Assembly: GCA_021801355.1 (NCBI GenBank)
Contig: JAJYYB010000018.1
Location: 40,087 to 104,086 of the forward strand
Direction: 5' to 3'
Length of the DNA stretch: 64,000 nt
From: Microcaldota archaeon
GTDB lineage: Archaea; Micrarchaeota; Micrarchaeia; Micrarchaeales; Micrarchaeaceae
Made by a program: the position numbers and the translations under genes. This document shows, piece after piece, positions 40,375 through 49,046 of this stretch. The notes beneath the pieces were generated by a model. The model was not told the origin of the DNA, ran no database searches, and saw only the letters and a program-made list of their open reading frames with translations. How positions within the stretch are numbered: the stretch's first letter is position 1; every line of letters begins with the position of its first letter.

Positions 40375-41401
40375 CGAAAGGAAGGCGCCGGTTCTTAGGC
40401 TGCCGGCGCTCGTTACAGGGGCCACAAGCGGGCTTGGCAGGCAGCTATGCACGAAACTGGCCGGGCAGGGCTATGAGGTCAGGGCTCTTGTCAATCCGCA
40501 CAGGGGCGGCGAGCAGCATCCGCTCAACCTTCCTGGGCATGTGACTACCTATTCAGCGGATATCACGCTGCCGAATGCTTCGGACAGGAAGACGCTTGTT
40601 GGTGCATGCAGCGGAGTAGGGACGATATTCCATGCAGCCGGAGCAACATTCAACCATAAGTTCACTTTCGAGCAGCTGAAGAGGATAAACGTGGGCGGGA
40701 CTGAGAACTTGATCTCGGCAGCTCTTGAGGCGAACAGGGGCAACAGGAACGGGATAAGGTTCGTGTACACCAGCAGCGTGACGGTTTACGGCTACAGGAA
40801 GCCAGGCCATACGATAACTGAGGGATCGAAGCCTGATCCGAGGAGCGACTATTCGCGGAGCAAGCTTATGGCCGAGCAGGTTGTCAGGCATTATGCAGCA
40901 GGGAACCCGAATATTTCATTCACGATAATGAGGCTGGGCACGCTCTACGGCCCCGGCTATGAACGCCCTTTCTTCAAGGTGTTCAAGCTGATCAGGGACG
41001 GGAAGATGCGCTATGTTGGCAAGCCGACCAACCACCTAACCTTGGTGCACGTGGAGGACGCCGCGGACGCGGAGATTGACGCTGCGATGAGCGATGCGGC
41101 CGCGGGGAAGGTCTATAACGTAGTTGACGTGGTGCCGCACACTGAGGAGGAGCTTTTCGAGCTCGCCGCAAAATACCTCAAGGTGAGCCCTCCGGAGAAG
41201 ACGATAGACAGGAGGATAGCGATGCTCATGGGCAATGTGACAAAAGTCAATAAGGACGAGATAGAGTTCCTGGCTAGCGACAGGATCGTCAGCACGCATG
41301 CGATAGAGAGCGAACTCGGTTTCGAGCCCAAGAGGACGATAGGCGTGGACGGAGCCAAGATGGTAAAGGAATTTATAGACAAAGAAAGCAATGTAGGATA
41401 A
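40343..41401 (+). CDS. NAD-dependent epimerase/dehydratase (extended SDR)
   Basis: A 352-residue extended SDR. The nucleotide site LVTGATSGLGRQL is near residue 22, the active-site TSSVTVYGYRKP with Tyr-x3-Lys in YSRSKLMAEQVV is near 168, and MRLGTLYGPG follows. The substrate may be a nucleotide sugar, sterol-like or polyprenyl compound; it is not readable. The GTG at 40343 overlaps the previous gene, and another GTG at 40355 is also possible. It lies just upstream of GGGP synthase. Confidence 0.85.
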   Translation: MSTRVIRITHNERKAPVLRLPALVTGATSGLGRQLCTKLAGQGYEVRALVNPHRGGEQHPLNLPGHVTTYSADITLPNASDRKTLVGACSGVGTIFHAAGATFNHKFTFEQLKRINVGGTENLISAALEANRGNRNGIRFVYTSSVTVYGYRKPGHTITEGSKPDPRSDYSRSKLMAEQVVRHYAAGNPNISFTIMRLGTLYGPGYERPFFKVFKLIRDGKMRYVGKPTNHLTLVHVEDAADAEIDAAMSDAAAGKVYNVVDVVPHTEEELFELAAKYLKVSPPEKTIDRRIAMLMGNVTKVNKDEIEFLASDRIVSTHAIESELGFEPKRTIGVDGAKMVKEFIDKESNVG

Positions 41402-41413
41402 GCGGTTATCGGG

Positions 41414-42226
41414 TTGAAAGAAAAGAATGATTCTATGAAGATGGGTAAGACAGAACTTTACATAAATGAGGTACTGAGCACGAAAGGGGCCATGTTTTTC
41501 TCTGTGATAGACCCAGTGGACTATCCGAGCAATGCTGATGCCATAAAGACTGCGAAGGCGGTGTCCAATGGCGGAGCCGACGCGATACTTTTGGGAGGCA
41601 GCACTGGCGCGCAAGGGGAGCTTCTGGATGACACCGCGAAGGAGATAAAGGAGGAGATAGACGTGCCTCTCATAGTCTTCCCTGGTAACATAGCCACTAT
41701 AACAAAACATGCGGACGCGATATATTTCATGTCACTGCTTAACGCAAGGAACCCTTACTGGATAACGCATGCGCAGATGCTTTCGGCGCCGATAATAAGG
41801 AGCATGAGTATAGAGCCGCTTCCCGTGGGCTACATAGTGGTATACCCGGGCGGGACTGTCGGCTGGGTCGGGGACGTGAACTTTGTTCCTAGGGAAAAGC
41901 CGAAGATAGCGGCAGCGCTCGCGCTGGCAGGTGAATATCTTGGCAACAGGATAATACTCACTGACGCAGGTTCGAACCCGAGGCTGCAGAATTCCGGCCC
42001 TATACCAAAGGAGATGATAAGGGCCGTCAAGAGCGTGATAACTGTGCCGTACATAGTAGCTGGCGGAGTGGCTACGGAGAAAGACCTTGCGGACGCTTAT
42101 TCTAGCGGCGCAGACATAGTGCAGATAGGCACGGCATTCGAGAACGCGCAGAACGCGAGCAAGAAGGCGAGGCTCTTTTCCGCGGTAGCGAAGGAGGAGG
42201 GGCGCAAGAAGCTGCGCAAGCAATGA
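41414..42226 (+). CDS. Geranylgeranylglyceryl phosphate synthase
   Basis: A 270-residue TIM-barrel enzyme (TTG start; ATG alternatives at 41447 and 41453) making the first ether bond of archaeal lipids from sn-glycerol-1-phosphate and GGPP. Matching parts: FFSVIDPVDYPSNADAIKTA, GGADAILLGGSTGA, PLIVFPGNIATITKHADAIY, PVGYIVVYPGGTVGWVGD, ILTDAGSNP and VPYIVAGGVATEKDLADAY with the phosphate-binding GADIVQIGTAFE. It lies 4 bp before rqcH on the same strand. Confidence 0.92.
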   Translation: MKEKNDSMKMGKTELYINEVLSTKGAMFFSVIDPVDYPSNADAIKTAKAVSNGGADAILLGGSTGAQGELLDDTAKEIKEEIDVPLIVFPGNIATITKHADAIYFMSLLNARNPYWITHAQMLSAPIIRSMSIEPLPVGYIVVYPGGTVGWVGDVNFVPREKPKIAAALALAGEYLGNRIILTDAGSNPRLQNSGPIPKEMIRAVKSVITVPYIVAGGVATEKDLADAYSSGADIVQIGTAFENAQNASKKARLFSAVAKEEGRKKLRKQ

Positions 42227-42230
42227 TGAT

Positions 42231-43355
42231 ATGCGCGAGATATCGACATTGGAGGTAGCCGCGCTTGTAAAGGAGCTCAAATCAATCGAGGGCGCGCACA
42301 TAGGCAAATTCTACGAGCTGCGCAACGGCCAGTTCAGGATCAGGCTAAGCCGTGAAGGCGAGAAGATAAACCTGAACTGCATACTTTCACATACGCTGAA
42401 CAGGAGCGTATACATCGAAAAGCAGGAAGAGCCTACGAATTTTTCGCTTGGGATAAGGGCGAAGACAGAGGGCATCAGGGTCAACAGCGTGGCTCAGCTG
42501 AACTATGACAGGATAATAGACATAGATGCAGGCAAGGAGCAGGGCGAGGTCCATATCATATTAGAGATGTTCGGCAAAGGCAACTTCATTCTGACTGACG
42601 GATCAATGAAAATAATAATGGCTTACAGGATTCACGATTACAGGGACAGGAGCATAAGGCCGAAGGTTACTTACAGGCCGCCTAAGGCAGCGCAGCAGTC
42701 GATTGGCGACTTGTCTGATGATAATATTATATCGAATGCGCTGAAGGAATTGCTCGGGAGCTGCGGAAAGGAGCAGCTTCTGGTCGCTGCGCTTGTGAAG
42801 GCGCTTAACCTGGGCGGTATTTACGTCGAGGAGGCCGTCTTGTCATCAGGGATGGAATTGAAGGCCAAGGTTGGAGATGTCAACGATGAACGCATCGAGA
42901 GCCTAGCAAAATGTTTGGGCAAGATCATAGGCTATGCAGGGAAACCAGAACCGAAGGTGTTCTTGGAAAATGGGAGGGCGATAGACTACGCCATATGCGA
43001 CATCAGGAAGTACGAAGCTATGGAGAAAAAGGCGTTTGCCGGTGTGTCTGAGATGTTGGACTTTTTCTATAGCATCAACAAGGTAGAGGAGATAAGCGAG
43101 AGGAGCGACATCACAGAGCAGCTGAAGGCGAGCATAAAGAAACAAGAGGAGCTTATAGAGAGCGTGAAGCTCGAAGCAGAAGAAAGCAGGGCCGCGGGGG
43201 AGGGCATATTTAATAGGATGACTGAGATAAACGACCTCATAAGGATGGCGAAGCAGAACAAACACATAACAAAGGAGGAGCTGGAGAAAGCCTTTCCTGG
43301 AATGAAGATACTTGAGGTAAATCTCAAGGACAAGACCATCTCGATAGAGATGTGA
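42231..43355 (+). CDS. rqcH: RqcH/NEMF-family protein lacking the NFACT-R domain
   Basis: 374 residues. It has the NFACT-N domain (STLEVAALVKELKSIEGAHI, LNCILSHTLNRSVYI, MFGKGNFILTDGSMKIIMAY), then a helical middle (LLVAALVKALNLGGIYVEEA) and a coiled coil (about 280-350) ending ILEVNLKDKTISIEM. RqcH-family proteins bind obstructed large ribosomal subunits and add alanine tails. Family members normally continue about 200 residues with the NFACT-R domain, which is absent: the stop is clean and RNase Z starts 7 bp later. It is either a naturally short form or a truncation. Confidence 0.85.
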   Translation: MREISTLEVAALVKELKSIEGAHIGKFYELRNGQFRIRLSREGEKINLNCILSHTLNRSVYIEKQEEPTNFSLGIRAKTEGIRVNSVAQLNYDRIIDIDAGKEQGEVHIILEMFGKGNFILTDGSMKIIMAYRIHDYRDRSIRPKVTYRPPKAAQQSIGDLSDDNIISNALKELLGSCGKEQLLVAALVKALNLGGIYVEEAVLSSGMELKAKVGDVNDERIESLAKCLGKIIGYAGKPEPKVFLENGRAIDYAICDIRKYEAMEKKAFAGVSEMLDFFYSINKVEEISERSDITEQLKASIKKQEELIESVKLEAEESRAAGEGIFNRMTEINDLIRMAKQNKHITKEELEKAFPGMKILEVNLKDKTISIEM

Positions 43356-43362
43356 TTTGCGT

Positions 43363-44253
43363 ATGATAAGGATTACTTTTCTTGGGACGTCGGGCTCTGT
43401 GCCTACCAAAAAGCGCGGCATGCCCAGCGTATCGCTTGAACGCGACGGCTCCACCTACCTTTTTGACTGCGGGGAAGGTACGCAGAGGCAGATGCTCCTT
43501 TACGGCGTGAACCCTTCTGGCCTCAAGGCCATTTTCATATCGCACGTGCATGGGGACCACGTCATAGGGATTGCCGGCCTTCTCAGGACTATGGCTTTAA
43601 ATAGGAGGACTTCGCCTCTGGACATATTTGTGCCAAAAGGTTATGAGGATGCGATAAAGGCGCTGATAGTTTTCGACAACGCCAGGATGGGCTACAAAAT
43701 TACTGTAATAGGCATAGGAAACGGCGTCGTATACAAGGGCAATGACTTTGCCATTGAGGCCTTCAGGCTGAAGCATTCGGTGCCTTCGTATGGATATGTT
43801 TTCAGGGAAAATGAAAGGATACACTTCATCAAAGACAAGGCTGCGAAGCTTGGGATCAAGGGTAAGATGTTCAGGGAGTTGCTCAGCAGGAAGCGCATAA
43901 AGTCAGGAGACAGAACAATAAGGCTATCGGAAGTTATCACGAAAGAGGAGGGTATAAGCGTGGCTTATGTGGCTGACACGCGCCCGCTTCCAGAGACGGT
44001 AAAGAAAGTCAGGGGAGCCGACCTGCTGATCCACGAGGCTACGTATCTTGGTGACCTTGAAGTACTGGCTAAGGAGAGGATGCACTCGACTGTGGCTGAA
44101 GCCGCTTCGATAGCTAAGAAGGCAAAGGTGGACAGGCTGGTGCTATTCCATATAAGCGCGCGCTACAAGGAGGATAGAAAATTGGCGGCTGAGGCTAAGG
44201 CAATATTTAATAATTCTGAAGTAGCAAAGGATGGTTTGAAGATAATTTTATAG
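43363..44253 (+). CDS. rnz: Ribonuclease Z
   Basis: A 296-residue metallo-beta-lactamase endonuclease that trims tRNA 3' ends. FLGTSGSVPTKKRGMPSVSL starts it, and LFDCGEGTQRQML and the metal motif ISHVHGDHVIGIAGLLRTM follow near residues 58-76. Later His and Asp are in LKHSVPSYGYVF, VAYVADTRPL, and EATYLGDLEVLAKERMHST with a final LFHISARY. The ATG at 43363 is preferred over the TTG at 43357. The stop TAG directly touches the first base of tRNA-Val. Confidence 0.94.
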   Translation: MIRITFLGTSGSVPTKKRGMPSVSLERDGSTYLFDCGEGTQRQMLLYGVNPSGLKAIFISHVHGDHVIGIAGLLRTMALNRRTSPLDIFVPKGYEDAIKALIVFDNARMGYKITVIGIGNGVVYKGNDFAIEAFRLKHSVPSYGYVFRENERIHFIKDKAAKLGIKGKMFRELLSRKRIKSGDRTIRLSEVITKEEGISVAYVADTRPLPETVKKVRGADLLIHEATYLGDLEVLAKERMHSTVAEAASIAKKAKVDRLVLFHISARYKEDRKLAAEAKAIFNNSEVAKDGLKIIL

Positions 44254-44325
44254 GAGCTCGTAGTCGAATGGTAAGACGTCACGTTGACAACGTGAAGATC
44301 AGGAGTTCGATTCTCCTCGGGCTCA
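44254..44325 (+). tRNA. tRNA-Val(GAC)
   Basis: A 72-nt cloverleaf. The acceptor GAGCTCG pairs with CGGGCTC, the D-arm is GTCGAATGGTAAGAC, the anticodon stem TCACG/CGTGA encloses TTGACAA (anticodon GAC), the T-arm is AGGAG TTCGATT CTCCT, and the discriminator is A. CCA is not encoded. It begins at the base after the rnz stop codon, so it may be released from the rnz transcript. A T-rich tract (tttcttctttttat) at 44326-44339 probably ends transcription. Confidence 0.95.
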
Positions 44326-44339
44326 TTTCTTCTTTTTAT
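44326..44339 (+). terminator. T-rich terminator after tRNA-Val
   Basis: tttcttctttttat directly follows the tRNA discriminator. T-runs terminate archaeal RNA polymerase, and this is also the convergent end with the HEAT-repeat gene. Confidence 0.5.
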
Positions 44340-44346
44340 ACAAAAA

Positions 44347-44826
44347 TTACTTTCCCTTGTGCGGAGTCTTCCTTATGGTCACGGAGGCGCTCTTCCACTT
44401 TATGGTGGTGTTGTACGCGATGATGCTAGTGATGGTCTTCTTAGCGACCTCGGCCACGGCGTCGTCCTCATCTGAGGTAAGCTTGTCCAGAATTGGCAGG
44501 GCGGTCTTTTTATTGCCCGCAACGTACTGCCTTACATACTTGTTCTTGTCCTCAGCCATCTGAGCCAGAGTCTCAGGTAGCGTATTATGGTTGTTAGCCA
44601 CGCGACATCTTACGTTCAGGTCCTTGTCGTTATGAAGCAGCTTTAACGCAGCTGCTGATGCATGCTGATTGTCTGCAACATAGTATCTCACGTATTTGTT
44701 AGGGTCTCCCGCGAGATAGTAGAGCTCTGCTTGGGAGGTCTTGCTCGATCTTGCCATTTCTATCCTCTCCTTGTCATCCAACTGCCCTATTGCGCCCCCT
44801 CTCTTTTGCTTTGTAAAACTAGTCAT
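44347..44826 (-). CDS. HEAT/LRV-like repeat protein
   Basis: A 159-residue protein with four to five helical repeats of about 24 residues bearing the pattern D-x-N-K-Y-V-R-x-Y-V-A-x-N (for example AGDPNKYVRYYVADNQHASA, AEDKNKYVRQYVAGN). This is like leucine-rich-variant or HEAT-like repeats. It is probably a soluble binding scaffold; the C-terminus is basic (RKTPHKGK). It is convergent with rnz/tRNA-Val. Partner unknown. Confidence 0.75.
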   Translation of the reverse strand: MTSFTKQKRGGAIGQLDDKERIEMARSSKTSQAELYYLAGDPNKYVRYYVADNQHASAAALKLLHNDKDLNVRCRVANNHNTLPETLAQMAEDKNKYVRQYVAGNKKTALPILDKLTSDEDDAVAEVAKKTITSIIAYNTTIKWKSASVTIRKTPHKGK

Positions 44827-45004
44827 TTTATCGCTTTAAGTGATCATAGAACACCTTAAAAATATTTAACACTTACCAATGCCAGAAAGATTTTATGTGA
44901 AGGCTGTTGCGAATTGATGCACAAGGCTCTGCGCGTGATTCGGATACGGCTTGTGAGACAGAACTCTTATATATTGTAATTGTGCTGGTATATCGAATGG
45001 TTGC

Positions 45005-45379
45005 ATGGTAGTGGCAAGCAAGAGTGTCCTAAGCAAGGAAATACGCGATCTTGAAGCGCGGGCCGACAGGCGCATAAAGCATAGCGGTATGGACGAGGGG
45101 GACATAATAGCTGAGATGAGCTCGGGCAACCTCGTAAATGCTGAACTCTTTTTTATCACTGCGCTCAAGGCTAATCGGGACACGGTTACCAAGGCTGACA
45201 TAGAAGGCGTTACAAAGCTAATGGACGAGATGGAGCACTACATCAAGAAGACGGGCAGCATTACAGCAGATGCCAATGAAAGCTTCAGGATTTGGGAGAT
45301 GGTGCAGCGAACCAAATGGTCGCATGGCATGTGGGACTACATACAAGATAATATCCTACCTGGCAAATTGCTTCGATAA
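45005..45379 (+). CDS. Small helical hypothetical protein
   Basis: 124 residues, nearly all helical: SKSVLSKEIRDLEARADRRI, then MDEGDIIAEMSSGNLVNAEL, then a C-terminal part with several Trp (RIWEMVQRTKWSHGMWDYI). No motif or membrane segment. A TATA box (cttatatattg) lies about 35 bp before the ATG. It precedes the pilin array but has different character, so a link is not shown. Confidence 0.6.
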   Translation: MVVASKSVLSKEIRDLEARADRRIKHSGMDEGDIIAEMSSGNLVNAELFFITALKANRDTVTKADIEGVTKLMDEMEHYIKKTGSITADANESFRIWEMVQRTKWSHGMWDYIQDNILPGKLLR

Positions 45380-45429
45380 AGTTTTATGCAAAAGTCTTGT
45401 ATACACAAAAATTAAAAGTAGTGAACTTA

Positions 45430-46671
45430 ATGACCAGGAAAGCGCAGTCATCGATGGAGTACCTGATGACCTACGGGTGGGCAGTACTGGTCTTCGCCAT
45501 AGTTGTAGGAATTTTATACGCAACGGGAGTATTCGGTGGCGGAGCAAATCTATCATCGGAATGCGCGGCAGAGCCGGGCTTCACGTGCTCGAACCCTACT
45601 TACACACCAAACGGCATAACCGTAAGCATAAGCGACGCTTCAGGACAGAACTACTATGACTCCTGGATTTTCGTGGTCTCTAGGGCGGAGGATATAGGCT
45701 CGTCCGGGTTACCAGTAAACTTTTCTGAAACTTCGACAGCAAACATGGTTTCCGTTGGAACCCTTATACCATCACATGTGGTAACAGTAAATTTCAACTA
45801 CGAGGGTGCCGGCGCGATACCTGCTGGCAACATACCTGTAGGGACGCCTTTTATCGGCTATGTATGGGTGGCTTATTGCACTGCGCCCGTCTGCCCGAAC
45901 CCAACAAACTTCGTCAGAATCGGATCGATAACCGCGATACGGACCTGAGCCGATGCGTTAGCTAGTTCCAGCCCGACTACTACTTCTACTTCAACCTCCA
46001 CCAGCACCACTGTCGCTACAACAACTACATCCACCTCTACGTCGACTACATCAAGCACAACTACGAGCATAGAGGTCGCGCACATAAATCCGTCGACAAA
46101 CGGAAGCAGCTACGTCCAGACATCCCGGGGTTACTCCGGGCAGAGCGCGCTCACGATGAGCTTTTGGTTCTACTCTAACACCACTACTGGCATATATCAG
46201 TTCCCGTTCAACTCAAATCCGGAAGCAAATTGGCGCTTAGGGTTCAATTCAGGGGACGCTTTATACTTTGATCCTGGTCTACATCAGGACATATTGGAGT
46301 CAACTACGATAAGTCAGGACACATGGTACTCTATGGTTGTCACTGCGCAGAACTCTGGAGGCAATACAAACTATCTGGTGTATCTTGACGGCTCAGAGGT
46401 TGAATCCGGTACTGTAAGCGGAAACATAGCAAGCGTGAGCTATCTGCAATTTGGTAATGAGGTCTGGGCGTTCAGTGGGAGGATAGCCAACGTACAGCCG
46501 TATAGCAGCGCGCTCTCGCCAAGCCAGGTGAGCACGTTATACGGCAAAAGGATGGAGGGCTCCCCTGTGACTTCTGCGCTCGGCTGGTGGCCACTAGATG
46601 GCAATGCGAATGACATGAGCGGCGGAGGGAGCAACGGCGTAGCCACAGGAGTTACGTACGGCGCACCGTAG
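45430..46671 (+). pseudogene. Class III pilin-like adhesin interrupted by in-frame TGA
   Basis: The ATG at 45430 starts MTRKAQSSMEYLMTYGWAVL, a class III (EppA-type) signal with the Q-S-S-M-E-Y-L motif and one hydrophobic helix. A beta domain shared with the neighbours follows, ending GSITAIRT, then TGA at 45946-45948. The same frame stays open for 69 more codons of Thr/Ser-rich stalk and then a LamG/concanavalin-like domain (MSFWFYSNTTTGIYQFPFNS, WYSMVVTAQNS, YLVYLDGSEVESGTV, GWWPLDGNANDMSGGG) to 46671. The intact relatives run through this point, so a nonsense mutation is likely. The short form (172 aa) might still be a pilin. Confidence 0.7.
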
Positions 46672-46774
46672 GGCAGATTCCGTCGTTTGACCAATGCCAG
46701 TCGTAATCTATATATTGCTGGACAGACATATACTTATTGAGGAAATAATGGCAAATCTATAAGAAGTGTAATCC

Positions 46775-49003
46775 ATGCTAAAAATTGCCAAAGCGCAATC
46801 CGCTATGGAGTACCTGATGACCTACGGATGGGCTATACTGGTTGTAGCGGTCGTAGTAAGCTTGCTCCTCGCTCTTGGTGTTTTTAATTCCCCTGGTAAC
46901 GTGCCAAACATATGCGCTCCATCATCATCTTTCACGTGCGCTGACCCACTTTACACTCCGAGCGGCATAAGCGCCATGATAAGCCAGAACAGCGGGCAGA
47001 CGTATTTCGGAGCGTGGGTGTTCGTTGCATCCGATGCGGAGGAGATTGGAGGGAACGGACTGCCGCAGAACTTCTCTACAACAAGTACCGCCAATATGCT
47101 TGCGCTTGGCGCATTCACGCCTGGAAGCTTTATATCATTCACATACAACGACCCTGCCGGTGACATACCAACGGCGAACGTCCCTGTAGGGACGCCTTTC
47201 GCGGGCTATATCTGGCTGGCGTACTGCACCAATCCCGGATGCTCGGAGCCGACGCACTACTCGAAGGTGGGCAGCGTATCCAGCATCGAAAGCTTCAGTA
47301 CGCTCATAGCGCCCAACTACCTCCTCACCGAGTTCGCTTCCCCGATAGGAGGGGGCAGCGTATCTCCTGGAACCGGATATTATACACAGGGGGCGAACGT
47401 GATACTACAAGCGACAACTGCCAATGGCTACTCTTTCACGGACTGGACCTGCTCAGGCAGAGGTTGTTATTCTGGCTCGGCCCAGAACGCGATAATATCG
47501 ATTGGCAGCAACGTGACAGAGATAGCGCACTTCCAGGCAATAGTGTCGCAGTTCTCGCTCAACACTATAGCAAGCTCGCCGCTTGAGGGCACGGTCTATC
47601 CGGGGAACTTGCTTGAGAATGCCGCCACAGAAGTTAGCGTGTCCGCGTATTCGAACCCTGGCTACGTCTTCCACAACTGGACCGGATCTGGTGCCGGAAG
47701 CTATACCGGCACGGATAACCCTGGCACCGTGACTATGGATGGCGACGTACAGGAAACGGCGAACTTCCAACCGGTGGGTAGCAAAACTTTCCTGCTCAAC
47801 ATGTCAATAAATCCGGCCGGAGCAGGTAGCATAAGCCCCGGTAATGCGCTTGAGACGGCAAACCAGATATATAGTATACTTGCAACACCAGACACTGGAT
47901 ATCAGTTCGAAAACTGGACTGCTTCAGGGTCCGTAGGCAACTATATAGGCACAAACAATCCTGCAAGCGTGACGATGTATGGCAATATGACTGAGACTGC
48001 CAACTTCGCGCTTCTCTATGTTCCGATAACACTTACGAACAACCAGAATTTAGCAACGCCGTCCAACTTCCAGCAGATGCTCGTGATAAACAGCCACACA
48101 TACGCCGACTTCATAAGATCAAAATGGACAAACGTAGAATTCACGACCGGGCCGCATACAGGCACCGTGCTGCCTGCATGGGTGGAGCAGGGCGCCAGCA
48201 ACACTTCAACGCACACTATAGTGTGGGTGAACATGGGCTCGGACACGATAGGAGGAAACTCAAACACAGTCATATACATGGACTTCATGTCATCGAACGT
48301 GATGTCGGCATCAGGCCCTACCGGAGAAGCGCCTGAGCTCAGTTGCACATCGCCTTCAGTAGGATGCTCGCCTTATGCAGAATACGACAATGGAGCGGAG
48401 GTCTTCGCGAGCTACCAGAACTTTGATACAAGTGGCTGCGGCGCGCCTTCTGGCTGGTATGACAGCGGATGCGCGACTGGTTGCTCTTATGTGAGCTTTA
48501 ATTACGGCTACAACTTAGGGGCGGTGAACGGATGCGGCTGGGTCTACTTGGGCTCGAATATGCAGTTCACTAGTTCCAGCGTTGTCGACGTGCAGCTCAC
48601 TTACATACAGTCGAACAGCGGAGGCAACTGGCAGGAGCCTTTCGTAGACAGTTCGTCAAGCAGCTCATGGTCGCCGCAGGACGATGCAGTGGGCTGGCAG
48701 GACAACGGCGGATGCAACAATGTGGACGAGAATGCCCTGTTCTCCGTGCAGTCGAGCGCCGGAGGCGCTGTGATAGGCAGCGATAACGGCGTCTTCCCGC
48801 AGGATGTCGTGAGCATAGCAAACGGAGAGGTATATTCTAATTACACTGCCGATATAGCAGGTACAAACATATTGGCTAACGGCGGGTATCTTGCGCTGGC
48901 AAGCTACACCACAAACTATTGCGGCGCGAGCTTCAGCGGATACTGGGCCAGGGTAAGGGCAGCGCCGCCGAATGGTGTGATGCCGGGCGTCACGGTCGGC
49001 TAG
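46775..49003 (+). CDS. Class III pilin-like adhesin with repeats and DUF2341 domain
   Basis: A 742-residue secreted protein. The class III signal is at 1-35 (KAQSAMEYLMTYGWAILVVA). A beta domain follows to about 170, then three tandem repeats of the divergent InlB/Flg_new type at about 180-410 (GGSVSPGTGYY, YSFTDWTCSG, VTEIAHFQ; TVTMDGDVQETANFQ). A C-terminal DUF2341-like lectin-fold domain follows (FQQMLVINSHTYADF, NVEFTTGPHTG, NTVIYMDFMSSNV, YAEYDNGAEVF). Two Cys pairs may form disulfides. It probably sits at the tip or along a pilus for attachment. Confidence 0.85.
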   Translation: MLKIAKAQSAMEYLMTYGWAILVVAVVVSLLLALGVFNSPGNVPNICAPSSSFTCADPLYTPSGISAMISQNSGQTYFGAWVFVASDAEEIGGNGLPQNFSTTSTANMLALGAFTPGSFISFTYNDPAGDIPTANVPVGTPFAGYIWLAYCTNPGCSEPTHYSKVGSVSSIESFSTLIAPNYLLTEFASPIGGGSVSPGTGYYTQGANVILQATTANGYSFTDWTCSGRGCYSGSAQNAIISIGSNVTEIAHFQAIVSQFSLNTIASSPLEGTVYPGNLLENAATEVSVSAYSNPGYVFHNWTGSGAGSYTGTDNPGTVTMDGDVQETANFQPVGSKTFLLNMSINPAGAGSISPGNALETANQIYSILATPDTGYQFENWTASGSVGNYIGTNNPASVTMYGNMTETANFALLYVPITLTNNQNLATPSNFQQMLVINSHTYADFIRSKWTNVEFTTGPHTGTVLPAWVEQGASNTSTHTIVWVNMGSDTIGGNSNTVIYMDFMSSNVMSASGPTGEAPELSCTSPSVGCSPYAEYDNGAEVFASYQNFDTSGCGAPSGWYDSGCATGCSYVSFNYGYNLGAVNGCGWVYLGSNMQFTSSSVVDVQLTYIQSNSGGNWQEPFVDSSSSSSWSPQDDAVGWQDNGGCNNVDENALFSVQSSAGGAVIGSDNGVFPQDVVSIANGEVYSNYTADIAGTNILANGGYLALASYTTNYCGASFSGYWARVRAAPPNGVMPGVTVG

Positions 49004-49046
49004 ACGGGTGATTTGCGTTATGCAGGGGTATCAGGGATATAAACTT

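Noticed and set aside
41970..41995. tRNA T-arm-like ggttcgaacccg
   Set aside because: It lies in the GGGP synthase frame (AGSNPRLQ) and has no acceptor or anticodon partner.
45946..45948. TGA as selenocysteine
   Set aside because: No SECIS-like hairpin near it that I can see, relatives lack Cys at this place, and TGA ends many normal genes here.
45873..46085. Minus-strand Val-rich frame (and 62083-62271 plus)
   Set aside because: Complement of Thr/Ser-rich stalk codons in adhesin genes; not a real valine-rich protein.
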